Positions 42,301 to 49,973 of a stretch of DNA of 64,000 nt are shown piece after piece (position 1 is the first letter of the stretch; every line of letters begins with the position of its first letter). Location of the stretch: contig ONCH01000006.1 of the NCBI GenBank assembly GCA_900316265.1, positions 1 to 64,000 of the forward strand. Direction: 5' to 3'. The position numbers and the translations under genes were made by a program. The notes under the pieces were generated by a model. It was not told where the DNA came from and ran no database searches. It saw nothing but the letters and a program-made list of their open reading frames with translations. Origin of the DNA: an uncultured Prevotellaceae bacterium (GTDB lineage: Bacteria > Bacteroidota > Bacteroidia > Bacteroidales > Bacteroidaceae).

Positions 42301-45036
42301 GTTGATGATACAGTTACCAGCTGTAGTACCAAGGAAACCGCCACCATACATAAACTCACACTCAGCAATGTCCTCAGTCATATTGTCATGCCTGGAGACA
42401 CCGGCAACGGGACCGTTCAAGTTGATATAGGTGCTGTATTTCTCGTCGTAGGCGTATTCTATCTTTCCTGTTGTTTCATTATACGTTCCCTTACCGATGC
42501 CGCCTTCCTCGCTGCCTCCGAATATCTGGAACATATAGCCGCGATTGAGGTTGATGGTTGTAGAACCCCATATCTCGGTATCCTCACCCTTACCGCCACC
42601 AAAGACGTTGAGCGCCTTACCTAACACGTCCATACCCTGCTCGGAAAGGATGACGCCGCTGTTGCGCTTGGTGATGTGGTATTGGTCGTTGCCATAGAGC
42701 TTGTCCTCACCCGACTCGTCCTCTTCCACCTCGTCGAAGAGTATTTCGCGGTCAACGATAGAACTGTTGATATTGATGACGACGTTACCGTTGACGATAC
42801 CGCTGGCGTAGCAGCCACCATAGATGTTACCACCTTCGAAACGGCGATCCAGGTCAGCATCAGTAGTGGTGACAGGACTTTCAGGCGTGGCACCAGACGT
42901 TACAGGGTCAACGGGAGTACCTGATGCGTCGATGGTGTTCCATATCAATGCAGTGTGAGTATCATTCCAACGCTTTGGCTGTATCTTAAGACCGGCGAAG
43001 TTAAGCACAAGCTTGTCGCCAATAGCTCCTGCAGGTGCGGGGTCAGGATTGCCCAGCAGACCTCCCTCATAGAGAGCATTAAAACCTTCTTTAGGAGTTG
43101 CGAAGGCATTGTTACAGCCGCCCACTACCCTGTTATACACAATCACCTTATCCGTGAAGTTGATAGTCGTCTTACCCTCGGTAATCATACTACCTACGTT
43201 ACCACCGCAGACGAGAGAACCGAACATGGTGGAATATGGTATGTAGTCGGCCCTGTCGCCGTTTGCTGTACTCTCAAAAAGCACAGTTGACTTCACCTTC
43301 ATGGCACAGCCTTCCATATATTTGGCAAAGACGTCCTTGTCTTCCAAATTCATAGAGCTGAATCGGGTACCGTCAGAAGCAATATCGGTGCGTGTAAATG
43401 TGCGCAGCACACCTTCGTTATGACCACCGACAGGCTCATTGTATCTAATCATGTTCGCACCGTTGTTGCCGAGGTACACATTGTCGATGATAGCGTATGA
43501 ACCAATCTTGATGTGCGTCTGGTCGCCAGCACTTGAGCCGGCAACATTCTCTCGCAGGGAGGCACTGTTACCACCTACATAGAGACCGCCATCCACGATG
43601 GTAGGATGAGCAGCATCCGTACCTCTGACGAGGATAGATACCCTCTCTGCGTTAGGACGGATGAGGTTGAGGGCTTCTGCTGATTGCAAGCCCGTAAATG
43701 TATCGCTTTCTAATCCTAATATCTCCTTAGGATTATAGTAGAAATCGCTCCAAGCCGGGTCGTCCTTCAGGGCGGGGTTGTCGGTGTAAGCATACGAGCC
43801 ATTACCACCACCATAAACATCGCCGTAGATATGGGTCATGATACCAACGGTATTGCCGGCATAGACATTACCTGAGATGTCGTTACCGCCATATACGTTG
43901 TTGACGTGACCCGCCAGCACTCTGACACGAGCCGCGTAGCCGGCAGGAATGTTGTACGGGTTGTCCGCAGGGTCCAATGCCACTTCGTTGTATGGCACAG
44001 GTGTCGCATCGTTGTTGTTGTACAAAGGTTTCACGTCAGCCTTACGACAACCGCCATAGACGTTGTCGACCTCCATTCCTGCACCTTCAATCTGCATGAG
44101 CAGACCCTCAGGACTGGTCATACGGCCCTCATTACCACCGCCATACAGCATTCGCACCTTACCTTGTTGCAGGTTCCATCGAGGACGAATGGCCATATCT
44201 GCTTTGTTGTTACCACCAAAGAGACGACCTATCTGGTAGGCTTTACTGCTGGGATATGAGAAGGTGGTGTTGATACCCATCTTATCCTCGAAGCGGTTGT
44301 TGGTCAGCAACTCACCAGTATTATCAGCATTAGGATTGGTAGCATCTTTGATACTGTTCACCACTTCACTGGGGTTATCCAAACTGATAACAGTTCTCTC
44401 TGTTATAGTAGCATTGTTACCACCACCATAGGCATAGACAATGGAACCGCCATGAATATCAACGAAGGTCTTGCCAAGATCAGGGACTATGAGTGGGGTA
44501 GTACTAGTAGCTACCTCTATATTGTTCTCTTTGGCATAATAGACAGTATTTAAGCCTTCGGTCCTTGAACCATATTCATACTCACCATCGCCTCCGCCAA
44601 ACAACTGACCGATATAAATCTTCTGGGCATCGTCGGCCTCCGTTCCATCTGTATTTGTTTTTGTAGAAATGAGCACTAAGGCATTCCAGGTCGTGTCCAC
44701 TTTGTTGGTTGCAGCATGAGGTTTTATGATATCAGGCAATTCTTCTGTCGACTTGCCAATGGTTCCTGCGATATCGTTGCCACCATAGAGACGGTTAATG
44801 ACAATATAGTTAGAAGCATGGGCACCGTCAATATTCATGAAGGCTCTGCCTTTGACATCAGCCATACGCGCACCACCAAAGACTCTATTGAGGTCGCCAG
44901 CATGCACAGTAACAGTGGTATTACCGCCAGTTTTCCCGGCATTACCACCACCATAGACGTTGCCGCCAATAGTAATCTGGGCCTGCATCAACGATGCAGA
45001 CAAGCACAGCAGCAATATGGCGGTTAACTTCTTCAT
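33361..45036 (-). CDS. Giant fimbria-linked adhesin (3891 aa) with V(Y/F)GGG repeats and type IX-like C-terminus
   Basis: Signal peptide MKKLTAILLLCLSASLMQAQ; repeats begin at once with GGNVYGGGNAGKTGG and run to about residue 1870, with cores such as VFGGARMADVKG, LYGGNDIAG and VYGGGEGGAVFG. Residues 1870-3060 are less regular and hold clause-like units (YSRAQFEKLPNE, ISANTYSSLGDSD). Between about 3060 and 3610 five copies of (P)SGSPAG are encoded by DNA palindromes. The end VRIVNMSGLTIAAF and GGVYMVRADGGRIQKKLAVR is a type IX-like C-terminal domain. The ATG overlaps the upstream fimbrillin stop (ATGA), implying translational coupling. Role by position: tip or shaft-associated adhesin, like Mfa5 but much larger; this is inference. 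Confidence 0.87.
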   Translation of the reverse strand: MKKLTAILLLCLSASLMQAQITIGGNVYGGGNAGKTGGNTTVTVHAGDLNRVFGGARMADVKGRAFMNIDGAHASNYIVINRLYGGNDIAGTIGKSTEELPDIIKPHAATNKVDTTWNALVLISTKTNTDGTEADDAQKIYIGQLFGGGDGEYEYGSRTEGLNTVYYAKENNIEVATSTTPLIVPDLGKTFVDIHGGSIVYAYGGGNNATITERTVISLDNPSEVVNSIKDATNPNADNTGELLTNNRFEDKMGINTTFSYPSSKAYQIGRLFGGNNKADMAIRPRWNLQQGKVRMLYGGGNEGRMTSPEGLLMQIEGAGMEVDNVYGGCRKADVKPLYNNNDATPVPYNEVALDPADNPYNIPAGYAARVRVLAGHVNNVYGGNDISGNVYAGNTVGIMTHIYGDVYGGGNGSYAYTDNPALKDDPAWSDFYYNPKEILGLESDTFTGLQSAEALNLIRPNAERVSILVRGTDAAHPTIVDGGLYVGGNSASLRENVAGSSAGDQTHIKIGSYAIIDNVYLGNNGANMIRYNEPVGGHNEGVLRTFTRTDIASDGTRFSSMNLEDKDVFAKYMEGCAMKVKSTVLFESTANGDRADYIPYSTMFGSLVCGGNVGSMITEGKTTINFTDKVIVYNRVVGGCNNAFATPKEGFNALYEGGLLGNPDPAPAGAIGDKLVLNFAGLKIQPKRWNDTHTALIWNTIDASGTPVDPVTSGATPESPVTTTDADLDRRFEGGNIYGGCYASGIVNGNVVININSSIVDREILFDEVEEDESGEDKLYGNDQYHITKRNSGVILSEQGMDVLGKALNVFGGGKGEDTEIWGSTTINLNRGYMFQIFGGSEEGGIGKGTYNETTGKIEYAYDEKYSTYINLNGPVAGVSRHDNMTEDIAECEFMYGGGFLGTTAGNCIINLGNGRIFDSFAGACNADVLGHTETYIGVNGFPYVRDFVYGGNDLGGQILNKANFNSRLRNDAVRSKVSNTAMLDATAYIEYVQGRVEKIFGGAYGVYDYKDEHFRAYFDADGHAKTGYHKPFLENAFINFRPVDTNNQLNTVKQIYGAGQGYLGEEEEDLMQNSSYILIDVPQTMTTYQGTEIFGAGESGGVGMGVAKATADAAATAHKASAIIDLLSGHFKAVYGGSYQEGVTRRTVINVPAGSTFRAEAIFGGAYGLYQEYPCDVYESNVNWNSSDALVGGYRTGIYGGNNNCRRTLYSHVNINAPVYYDKANTYYATVYGAGYGKDTWAQYTEVNLNNTARVYEVYGGSQLGRVMNKKSVDAWAAEADAAADAAYTTEHAAWAALSAADKATTPEPQEPKAIDLSIGTGYTDTGLNNALATARNGKKYNTNVLINEGADVSGYMYNGSLSGAYAYGGGLGDANTPNTGDVHGTTYIALLGGKVTKDLYAAGTVGSVNNKYNIATDDFNNDFIASANAYIEGGTARNVYGGGWRGSVGYHAGAISAPTTGDILGETHVTIGKLDGTSFIDGIPAIERNAYGGGEGGAVFGTTNITLNKGFIGYRHFNSVPTTDTDLDYIKVGDDYYQEKLHDETWSGDGTNRLYDSGNIFGGGYIDNSSVDVANVKMYGGHVRNALFGGGEIAAVGRGIINVSGIDNSVRTLQGIYKAGRTSVELFEGNVHRNVFGGGRGYNNLGEGGTLYSDGYVFGQTEVHVHGGTVGTAKELARDNGNIFGGGDIGYVYSAYEDNEGNLYVGIKDGERYLTQYEGYYYAYKKGHESYTPGSLPPDEDPNWVKDGDEYVLTEDCKVLIEPYCKATAAVTVNGHAYAAGDYVTTADLHTLGNKQDATWNNLDLTGITIFNAVFAGGNTSSGSSTVYANTTTVFGNATASIHDVYHRDLITLGTGRTGGLYGDGNLTFVDGYRGLNITNYGTDYYSLSPEITYQQYEQLPPREADYYQLKYKCIKECTDKDGTTYYPAGGEHTKASTLTIDDLLTLFEGIKVGSVDILLTNPTTGEKYPNPTYWEQNGVVPVYAGRLMNTIQRADFCGVFGSRMVMQGAQDRVPEIVDHTNYTINRVREVSLNQKQSVRTDDASDANKAVHGNYFGIYSIVNYLGALTSDVFFMPDNATRNDIRVTDNASNPDFKTDSKAYDGGTSKPYGTATYYDWKAGFVNDRKRNNGTSKNKVALASGVYLELTTEKSTGNELYDKDWGYITGVVELDLINVQPGMGGGFVYAKNVHKTGEYAQHKHNTLTALNANAVTRRDFTYEGADVEWETSGNFVHSTQTIIDDCYNVSGKYSGGDAVPAHYWFIKGTVYVYDQFISAYTGAPNAYSETVDIPLTITAASHGTMKLLNVMPNKYAYWSAPGVKLEGDKKIIINDVEYHLNDPISYWDWYLLTNSEKALFVDQTYVTTADCKYSSEDASVIPAGTVMLPDEYKTLKEAHPQVYHVEKQQMVDFDFVYRSSNNMGHNTGYMLTYKVNNPTDWNTWYTQFESATAAKNQTGGTGYEDGPTYRLKDSETASVLGQRDYKVSNLIAKDIYDTYQEMATNHSTAIPGLQASFEAAYIVTNEYTSGDVHLNVGSSVSATQADGMTGHVAPAYICTSTIQLSKTEFIYVGNRMTKEEKDAYKTAYPSLATIIEADIVPAYYCTHDGLYGGNYYEEDKNYRGLEVWCSMKKEDREKFEFNYDAFDVLIDPRYGWNEAGTSVIHPEGQKYEYDAAAGTKDAAEANSAGYSLEKPVDYTATYNGTATTTHNGVTLENGKEYSRAQFEKLPNEKRHYTTVEVKEAGNVYVVKTPFQVGNTPYAVGTVISANTYSSLGDSDKANVTTLTFTGAGKYYYCRENYKVGENTEGVTVTGIDVDGGVSGTYIDGKTVPVGLVITEANFNSLPNYQTNFSIHGIAPTETSTLYVSRFSDIFDLSKDKIITVVYEYNYEESDASGTHVTPVSERHVVNIHVQFKSGIPTVEDIKAPQVVLPGTFVGVREPHVTPGAYEVTGGGWKLFEKMSDAESHINGKEYTPTADPLYWYQDGYYLAYYAKTYLGETYSNTVPVSVANYHDLTKVLADTEHHYYVDRKDVKRDSKIYITDGVNGATQLKQFYDLTVSSGSPAVLDSHVADCQNLEFFLHTNVNHTGEWTPIGTAGHCFSGNFHGDGYHIDGLDHSLFGHLCGNVYNLGVTGSFTSAGVADTGDGYVENCWINTTATSGFPAGLHAVFGTPTASGIKRVNCYYPNTLGYSKTDVGHGLARPMPLDDFYNGTVAYDLNGFYLFKRYNDHITPSGSPVYKYYTIKEDGTRSDPLTQHYGSNAEYCSSGVDGVYLNGGYVEDRFADGDYRYADGTIPENNDQRMWTDTNDKTYFYPIWPDDYIYFGQMLTYGWNDQRLHQEVPSHIVKNSGRLSTTDESNRVYRAPAYYQSSTMDVAHFNPAVNLVAYSKPVNQFDKNLRAAYPNMTAIDFAGHNDTEWTIGRVPSGSPAGVDKFYPPLLDDDGLQSITNRDETPNILVYAPAEVDNKKTYDVLTAYFTEPAYDDYDDTSAYRCVAAAPTWTVFGHLVKDDLKATSDHLLVDKKDFNCPISYTFDSGKRMWYQRTPDLFVDLTKGWETVSLPFTAELVSTQDKGEITHFYSKSQSIDANGTKIGHEYWLREYKGIGTPPSGSPAGVLTAVFNFPDATGTTKTVGNTFLWDYYYNATAGHNHQDANTDTYQTYYQTSRTLTEYPLLAKAQPYIVGFPGKTYYEFDLSGEWTAKNTASPAPAQLAKQTISFVSESGIAIAVSDGEMSATAVDGYTFVPNYMSKKVDGYLMNVTGSSFDVTPTGGAATVPFRPYFVAGSVGARQNARSILFDSSDSSFAFGDDKDPSGDSFGEGDLVFTIRKHMISVTSSLRREADVRIVNMSGLTIAAFTIQPGETIDTNIGVGGVYMVRADGGRIQKKLAVR
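34193..34211. repeat. In-frame palindromic element, copy 1
   Basis: CCAGCGG, GAGAA, CCGCTGG: 7-bp arms. On the coding (minus) strand it reads PSGSPAG. Confidence 0.75.
34744..34764. repeat. In-frame palindromic element, copy 2 (best preserved)
   Basis: CCCAGCGG, GTGAA, CCGCTGGG: 8-bp perfect arms around a 5-nt centre. Codes PSGSPAG. Confidence 0.8.
35322..35337. repeat. In-frame palindromic element, copy 3 (one arm shortened)
   Basis: CGGGTGAACCGCTGGG; the left arm is cut to CGG. Codes PSGSPV. Confidence 0.6.
35540..35558. repeat. In-frame palindromic element, copy 4 (diverged)
   Basis: CCTGCGGGGAAACCGCTGG; one arm carries a substitution and the centre is GGAAA. Codes SGFPAG. Confidence 0.55.
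35838..35854. repeat. In-frame palindromic element, copy 5
   Basis: CAGCGG, GTGAA, CCGCTG: 6-bp arms. Codes SSGSPA. Confidence 0.7.
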
Positions 45037-46073
45037 TCTATCGTAAACAAGTTATCTAAGTCCTTATCCGACATGACATACAGATAGGTCGGATCTACTT
45101 TCATATTCAACTGTACCCGTTGTCCTCTGGAAGCCTCTAAGTTCGGTATCTTATTGGTCGCCGTGCAGTTGGCACGTATCAGGTTGCCCTTGCTGTCGTA
45201 CACGTCGTAGGTGCTAAACAGCGTCAGGTCGCTAGACAGGGTTGGTACGAAACAAGCGCTGACAGCAATGGGCGTTGTACTACTAAGTGCTTGCCCTTCA
45301 GCATCGTTGAATATCTCTGCTGCACAGTTGTCGCCAGTCGTCAACGTGTAGGTAACACTGGTGATGGGACTTGTTCCCTCCGTATTATGTAACGTCACAG
45401 CAGCGTTAACACTGGCTTTATTGACGCTCAGCGTCATGGTCTTCAACTTGATTGTACGCAACTGGGCATACTCCTCACTTACTTTCAGACTAAACTTCAC
45501 CGAAGCATAGAGGTGGTCCATCAGCAGGTACATATAGAAGTTATCATTAGCATTCTCCATACGCCAACCGAACTGGCCTTCCTTCAGACCTGTGTCCGTT
45601 TCCTTGACGCCCGTGATGATACAGATGTCGTCAGCAGTTACAGGTTTGATGCCGTTGATGGTCAGGGTGGCACCGTCAGAGGTGACACTTGAAAGACTGC
45701 TAGACATGCCTGTTATTTTCGGCATGTAGCCATAGACAGTATAAGTCTTGTTGGCATCCACATCGAAGTGAGCATACCATTTGGTGGCGTATCTGATATA
45801 GTTTTCTGTATAGGGTGCAGTAGTGGACTCCAGCATATAGATGCCTATATCCGTCACCTTATCTGGCGTATAGGCTGTAAAGCCTGAGGGAGCACGACGG
45901 GGTGCTTCCTTCTCCGTAAAATAGGGAGCGTAAGTCATCAGCTGTATCTGCTTGCCTACGGGTTCTTCTCCCGTAGTAACCGTCTGTGCTCCGAACTCAT
46001 CCGAGGAACAGGCGTTTAGCAGCATGGTCATCGCCATGAGCAATATGCAGATAACTTCCTTCTTCACTCTCAT
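45033..46073 (-). CDS. Fimbrillin-family lipoprotein (346 aa)
   Basis: Lipobox LLNAC (Cys22). The N-terminal part IQLMTYAPYFTEKEAPRRA and DIGIYMLESTTAPYTENY matches the pattern of Bacteroidales fimbrillin-like proteins: two stacked beta-sandwiches made as lipoproteins and assembled by donor-strand exchange after proteolysis. DHLYASVKFSLKVSEEYAQLRTIKLKTMTL is the usual middle strand set and RGQRVQLNMKVDPTYLYVMS the end. Basic sites such as PRRAPS could be the processing site. Its TGA overlaps the giant adhesin ATG. Probably an accessory subunit near the tip. Confidence 0.75.
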   Translation of the reverse strand: MRVKKEVICILLMAMTMLLNACSSDEFGAQTVTTGEEPVGKQIQLMTYAPYFTEKEAPRRAPSGFTAYTPDKVTDIGIYMLESTTAPYTENYIRYATKWYAHFDVDANKTYTVYGYMPKITGMSSSLSSVTSDGATLTINGIKPVTADDICIITGVKETDTGLKEGQFGWRMENANDNFYMYLLMDHLYASVKFSLKVSEEYAQLRTIKLKTMTLSVNKASVNAAVTLHNTEGTSPITSVTYTLTTGDNCAAEIFNDAEGQALSSTTPIAVSACFVPTLSSDLTLFSTYDVYDSKGNLIRANCTATNKIPNLEASRGQRVQLNMKVDPTYLYVMSDKDLDNLFTIE

Positions 46074-46079
46074 TTCTTA

Positions 46080-47222
46080 CTACCAATTATAAACATTATG
46101 ACTAATTTCTTTGGTGGACCAATCTTTGACATAGACGGTTTGTACCTGCAACTTGCCGCTGCCGGCATAGTAGGCATAGACTATCCAGGTGTGGTTGCGC
46201 AGAAAATCGCCAGCCTGCTGCATGGCGAAGTCAACAGTTTGTTCAGATCCACCATTTATGGTGTATGTGATAGTGCCTGCCAATTGTTTGTCGCTCTCAC
46301 GCAGGTAGATAGGACCATTTACAGTTAGGTTAGCTCCATTAATCAGGTTCTCGTATTCCTGGGCATCCTGATTGAAGTAAATATAGTCCGTAGGGTTTGC
46401 CGTCTCAGCGATGTCGTCGATATCTGTCAACAGCAACTCTCCAGCATTCGCATTGTAGGTCATGGACTGAGGTGTAGTGAATAGGTATTCCTCATCGGGA
46501 ATCATACCTGCATTCATCGTGATGCTGGTGATGCTCACCTTAGGCTGGCCCGTGGTTTTGGCAAAGACAAAGCGCAGTTTCGACACAGCACGAGTCAATG
46601 GGACGGTAGATACCGCATTCAGGTCTCCCACACGCAGGGCAGGGGCATCACCCACCACAGGCTGCGTGGTCAGTTTGCCTGCCATAGGCAGTCCGTCCGT
46701 AGGAACCTCTGTAGTCAGAGGGGACAGTCCGAACTTGCTCTTTACAATTTTAGCTTCTGTCATCAGCTCGTCACGTTCAGTATCCTTATCCGTCTCTACG
46801 CCGCAGTTAGCATTCGTCACATTAGCCATCACATAAACATCTACATCGGGCTTATTTTTAGCAAAGTCATCGCTGACAGGCAACTGATAGGTAGCCCCCT
46901 CGCCCATGTTCAGTGTTGTCACATCCTCCGTATCCAGATAGCCTACGAGCGCCTTGTTCTCCGACTCATAAACCCATATCTGCAAGCTATGAATCGTGGA
47001 CTCGTCACCAACGGTCTCTACGTTGCCCGTCTCAGCACGTCGTAGTGGCGCGTGACGGTTGGGGACTGCCGGCCGTTCAGGAGAATAGACATATATCGTC
47101 AGCGTAGGCTGCTTCGCTACGCCATCCCCTCCATCCTCACTGGATGAACAGGCTGTGAGCAGCACCATCAAGAGGCTGCCCAGAAACCATTGGAGGGTAT
47201 GTATATGTCTGTCTTTGAACAT
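46080..47222 (-). CDS. Minor fimbrial lipoprotein (FimA/Mfa-like, 380 aa)
   Basis: Lipobox LLTAC (Cys25). Contains PTLTIYVYSPERP, an Arg-rich site (RHAPLRRAETG) that may be a protease processing site, then STIHSLQIWVYESENKALVGY, DVYVMANVTN, VPLTRAVSKLRFVF and a C-terminal beta segment NHTWIVYAYYAGSGKLQVQTV. This order is that of the FimA-type N-terminal domain used by Bacteroidales minor pilins. Gap to the next gene is 6 nt and to the previous gene 10 nt. A role as accessory or adaptor pilin is inferred from family and position. Confidence 0.75.
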   Translation of the reverse strand: MFKDRHIHTLQWFLGSLLMVLLTACSSSEDGGDGVAKQPTLTIYVYSPERPAVPNRHAPLRRAETGNVETVGDESTIHSLQIWVYESENKALVGYLDTEDVTTLNMGEGATYQLPVSDDFAKNKPDVDVYVMANVTNANCGVETDKDTERDELMTEAKIVKSKFGLSPLTTEVPTDGLPMAGKLTTQPVVGDAPALRVGDLNAVSTVPLTRAVSKLRFVFAKTTGQPKVSITSITMNAGMIPDEEYLFTTPQSMTYNANAGELLLTDIDDIAETANPTDYIYFNQDAQEYENLINGANLTVNGPIYLRESDKQLAGTITYTINGGSEQTVDFAMQQAGDFLRNHTWIVYAYYAGSGKLQVQTVYVKDWSTKEISHNVYNW

Positions 47223-47232
47223 GTTGCTCGTT

Positions 47233-48892
47233 TTACAATTCTACATTAGTGGTCGTTGACTGAATCCATTTGGTCACCACCTGTACGCCTACTTCCAAGC
47301 GGGGTGCCAGCAGGTCGGGCATGCAGGTGTAGGCATTGGCCAGCGATGACACAACCATCGACATCGTAGTGGTGTAGTCTTGTGTAAAGACCCTGTTAGC
47401 GTATGCTCCTGTGCCTTTTCCTGCAGGGTCTATCATACCGATGAGGTAGAACCTCGTACCCGGATAGACGATACCGTCCTTGCCGGTAAACGGATAGGCC
47501 GTATCGTTTTGGAACTCCAGTAGAATGGGCACCTTCTCGTTGTCGTAAGACTGCAGCACCAGCGTGTTGATGGATTTTCCAGCTGTCTCCGTGGTGATGT
47601 TTGTCTCATATATAAAGCGTCCGTCGACATCTGTCTGCTCACCCTGTGGCTTCATGTTATAACCCACAGTATGCTGTCCGCCAATAATGACACCCGTCAG
47701 GGGCAGTGTTGACATGCTGGCATTTGTCACGGCGTTGTTCTTTGCATCCTTGATATTTGCGATCATACCTGTCAGCGTCAGTCGCAGGTTAGCGACACCG
47801 AACTGCAAGGGGTTGACCACGGCGACTATTGACCGTCTGCGAATTGTTATAATGCTCATCCAAGAAGTTGCTCCATGCCGTACTTGTTGAAGCGTTCTGG
47901 TAGATGCTTTTAGGCACTTCTGTCATAGAGGTACGGATAGGGCTGTCGGTAAAGAACACCAACGCGGCCGGATAGGTATAGCGGGTGATGCCGTTGATAT
48001 TGTCAAAGGCTGTCCTGTTGGTGCGTACGGAGAATTCTTCTTTACCTTTTTCCTCATTCTTCGACCAGCGGATGGCGGCTGCTCCGTCGGGCAGACCGAT
48101 AGAGCGTGGATAGGTGTTGCTGGCAATGCTGGTGTTATTGTCGATATTTGCCTTGATAGCCATGCTGACCGCATCGCTTCTGCTTTCCAGCTGTGCTCTC
48201 AGGGCTGCCACGAATGCCTTGATGTGTGCTGCGGAACCACTCATCAGTCCGCCACCTTCGGCGGTGACATGGATGAAATCCGTATAGTAGCTCTTCAGCG
48301 TGACATCCTCTGTGGTGCTCCACCCTGTGCTGTTGGCAATGCTGGTCATATAGTCTGCCAATGCCTGAGCATCGGTATGTACCTCTGTCGTATGACGGAT
48401 GGATGACAGGCTGAAGCGTATGTCCTCCAGTTTTGTGCGGACGGTAGGCAGTGCACTGAGCACACCGTTCACCGTCTGGTCTGCTGATGGTGAAGGTTTC
48501 GATTTGCCATAGACCAGCATGCGGTCGGTACCTGGCATCAGGAAGCAGTGGTCTACGTAATAGTTGTTATGTCCTTCCACGCGACTGCTCTCCTCTGTTG
48601 TCCTGACCATATCGAGGTAGGGATGGTCGGTAGGCGCAACAGCTGCTCCATCGGTATGGAAGGGAATAGCCACCAAATCTTCCATTCCCTGGAATGTGGC
48701 TGCTCTGCGTAAGGCGCTGACTGACTGTTTATTAGACTGCGAGGTCTTACTACCAACACTCACTAACAGGTCAACCTGTTGGGCTGCCTGCTGGCTGTTG
48801 GCATCATCAGCTATATCATCAGCAGAAGAGCATGATACTATCATCATGCCCACCAACAGACTATATAGGATGTACTTCATGTCAGTCATCAC
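47233..48892 (-). pseudogene. Mfa1-type fimbrillin gene split by a frameshift
   Basis: The first frame (48892-47789) starts MKYILYSLLVGMMIVSCSS at 48880, or 12 nt earlier, with lipobox MIVSC. It runs through SALRRAATFQGMEDLVAIPF, FLMPGTDRMLVYGK and YPAALVFFTDSPIRTS, then ends in the non-family tail SRRGQPLAVRCR. The second frame picks up the family sequence at RSIVAVVNPLQFGVANLRL and continues to the Mfa1-like end FTQDYTTTMSMVVSSLANAY and MPDLLAPRLEVGVQVVTKW at 47233. The two overlap at 47789-47859, and a one-base change near 47831-47841 would join them. The same blocks occur unbroken in the 751-residue paralogue. Real inactivation, programmed shift or sequencing error cannot be told apart here. 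Confidence 0.85.
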
Positions 48893-48909
48893 GCGCGCGC
48901 ATAAAAAAT

Positions 48910-49962
48910 TTATAAGGACGGATTATACTCTCCACCGTCTTCCCAGTCCAGCGTAACGCTGACTCCAACGGTGCTGTCATAAGGTCTCACGGCACCATCG
49001 TCGTCGAGCTCGCCTTTGATGATGCGCAAGTCGCCTGCCTTCAGGGGTTCGTCAACGCTCAGGACGGTCTCTGTCACCTTGCCGTCAGCCATGGTCACAT
49101 ACACCTTAAACTGCCAGAGGGCAGCGCTCTCTCCCGCTCGTCGCCTCGCTGCTGCAGGGGCAGCATCCCGCGAGGGGAAGTTGACAGAGCAGAAACACAG
49201 CAGGTCGTTGCCTGTTGCCACCTTCTCCGTCTCAATGAGGATGGGGCTCTCTGTAAAGGTATAGACGCTGTCGCTGACGAGGAAGGTGTTGGCAAAACCT
49301 GTGGCATACACCTTCATGTCAGTAAAGCTATGTCCTTTAGGGTCGAGCACCAGTGTGGTGGCACTGTTGGCCATATACAGATGCACGTTGAACGTCTGGT
49401 CTACATTCTCCAGCACCTCCATGGGTTGGCGTGCAGTGAAGACGCCTGTGGTATGCGAGGGCAGGATGCCGGCGGAATATTCGTCAGATGCTGTTGGAGC
49501 GGTCTGTCTTAACACGGAGGTGTGACTATACTCATCGCCTGCCAGTTCCACCACGTCGTTCTCTAAGAGGTTGGCTACCGCCAGGTGCAGATACTGTCGC
49601 ATGGGCAGTGTCAGGGTGTAGCTCTTCTGGTTGGCGTTCATGATGGGTGTGTCGTGTTTCAGACGTTCCCGTTCACTGTCCGTATCGTAGAAGGAGAGGT
49701 CTACATCATGGGCAAAGTCGGTGAAGATATTCTTCAGATGGGTTTCCAATGCGCCTGCCACGCTGAGCTCGGTAATGGTAGTCAGCTGGGTCTTCAGCTC
49801 GGTGGTCATATTGGTCACCAACTTGAGCTGATAGTCCGTCTTGAACTGCTTTCCCTCTTCCTCACAGTTTGACAGGTCGTCATCAATGGTGGAGCATCCT
49901 GCCATCAGCCAGCAGGCTGACAGCAGGAGTCCCATCATGAAAGTATTTCTTCTTTGCCTCAC
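48910..49962 (-). CDS. Fimbrial anchor lipoprotein (Mfa2/FimB family)
   Basis: 350 residues. Lipobox LMAGC (Cys23), then STIDDDLSNCEEEG, the start typical of Mfa2/FimB. These proteins stay lipid-anchored in the outer membrane, bind the last pilin and limit fibre length. Middle motifs: SYTLTLPMRQYLHLAVANL and FNVHLYMANSATTLVLDP; C-terminus LRIIKGELDDDGAV and VGVSVTLDWEDGGEYNPSL. Placed directly after the main pilin with an 11-nt gap, the usual mfa1-mfa2 order. Confidence 0.85.
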   Translation of the reverse strand: MRQRRNTFMMGLLLSACWLMAGCSTIDDDLSNCEEEGKQFKTDYQLKLVTNMTTELKTQLTTITELSVAGALETHLKNIFTDFAHDVDLSFYDTDSERERLKHDTPIMNANQKSYTLTLPMRQYLHLAVANLLENDVVELAGDEYSHTSVLRQTAPTASDEYSAGILPSHTTGVFTARQPMEVLENVDQTFNVHLYMANSATTLVLDPKGHSFTDMKVYATGFANTFLVSDSVYTFTESPILIETEKVATGNDLLCFCSVNFPSRDAAPAAARRRAGESAALWQFKVYVTMADGKVTETVLSVDEPLKAGDLRIIKGELDDDGAVRPYDSTVGVSVTLDWEDGGEYNPSL

Positions 49963-49973
49963 AAGCTTAATAT

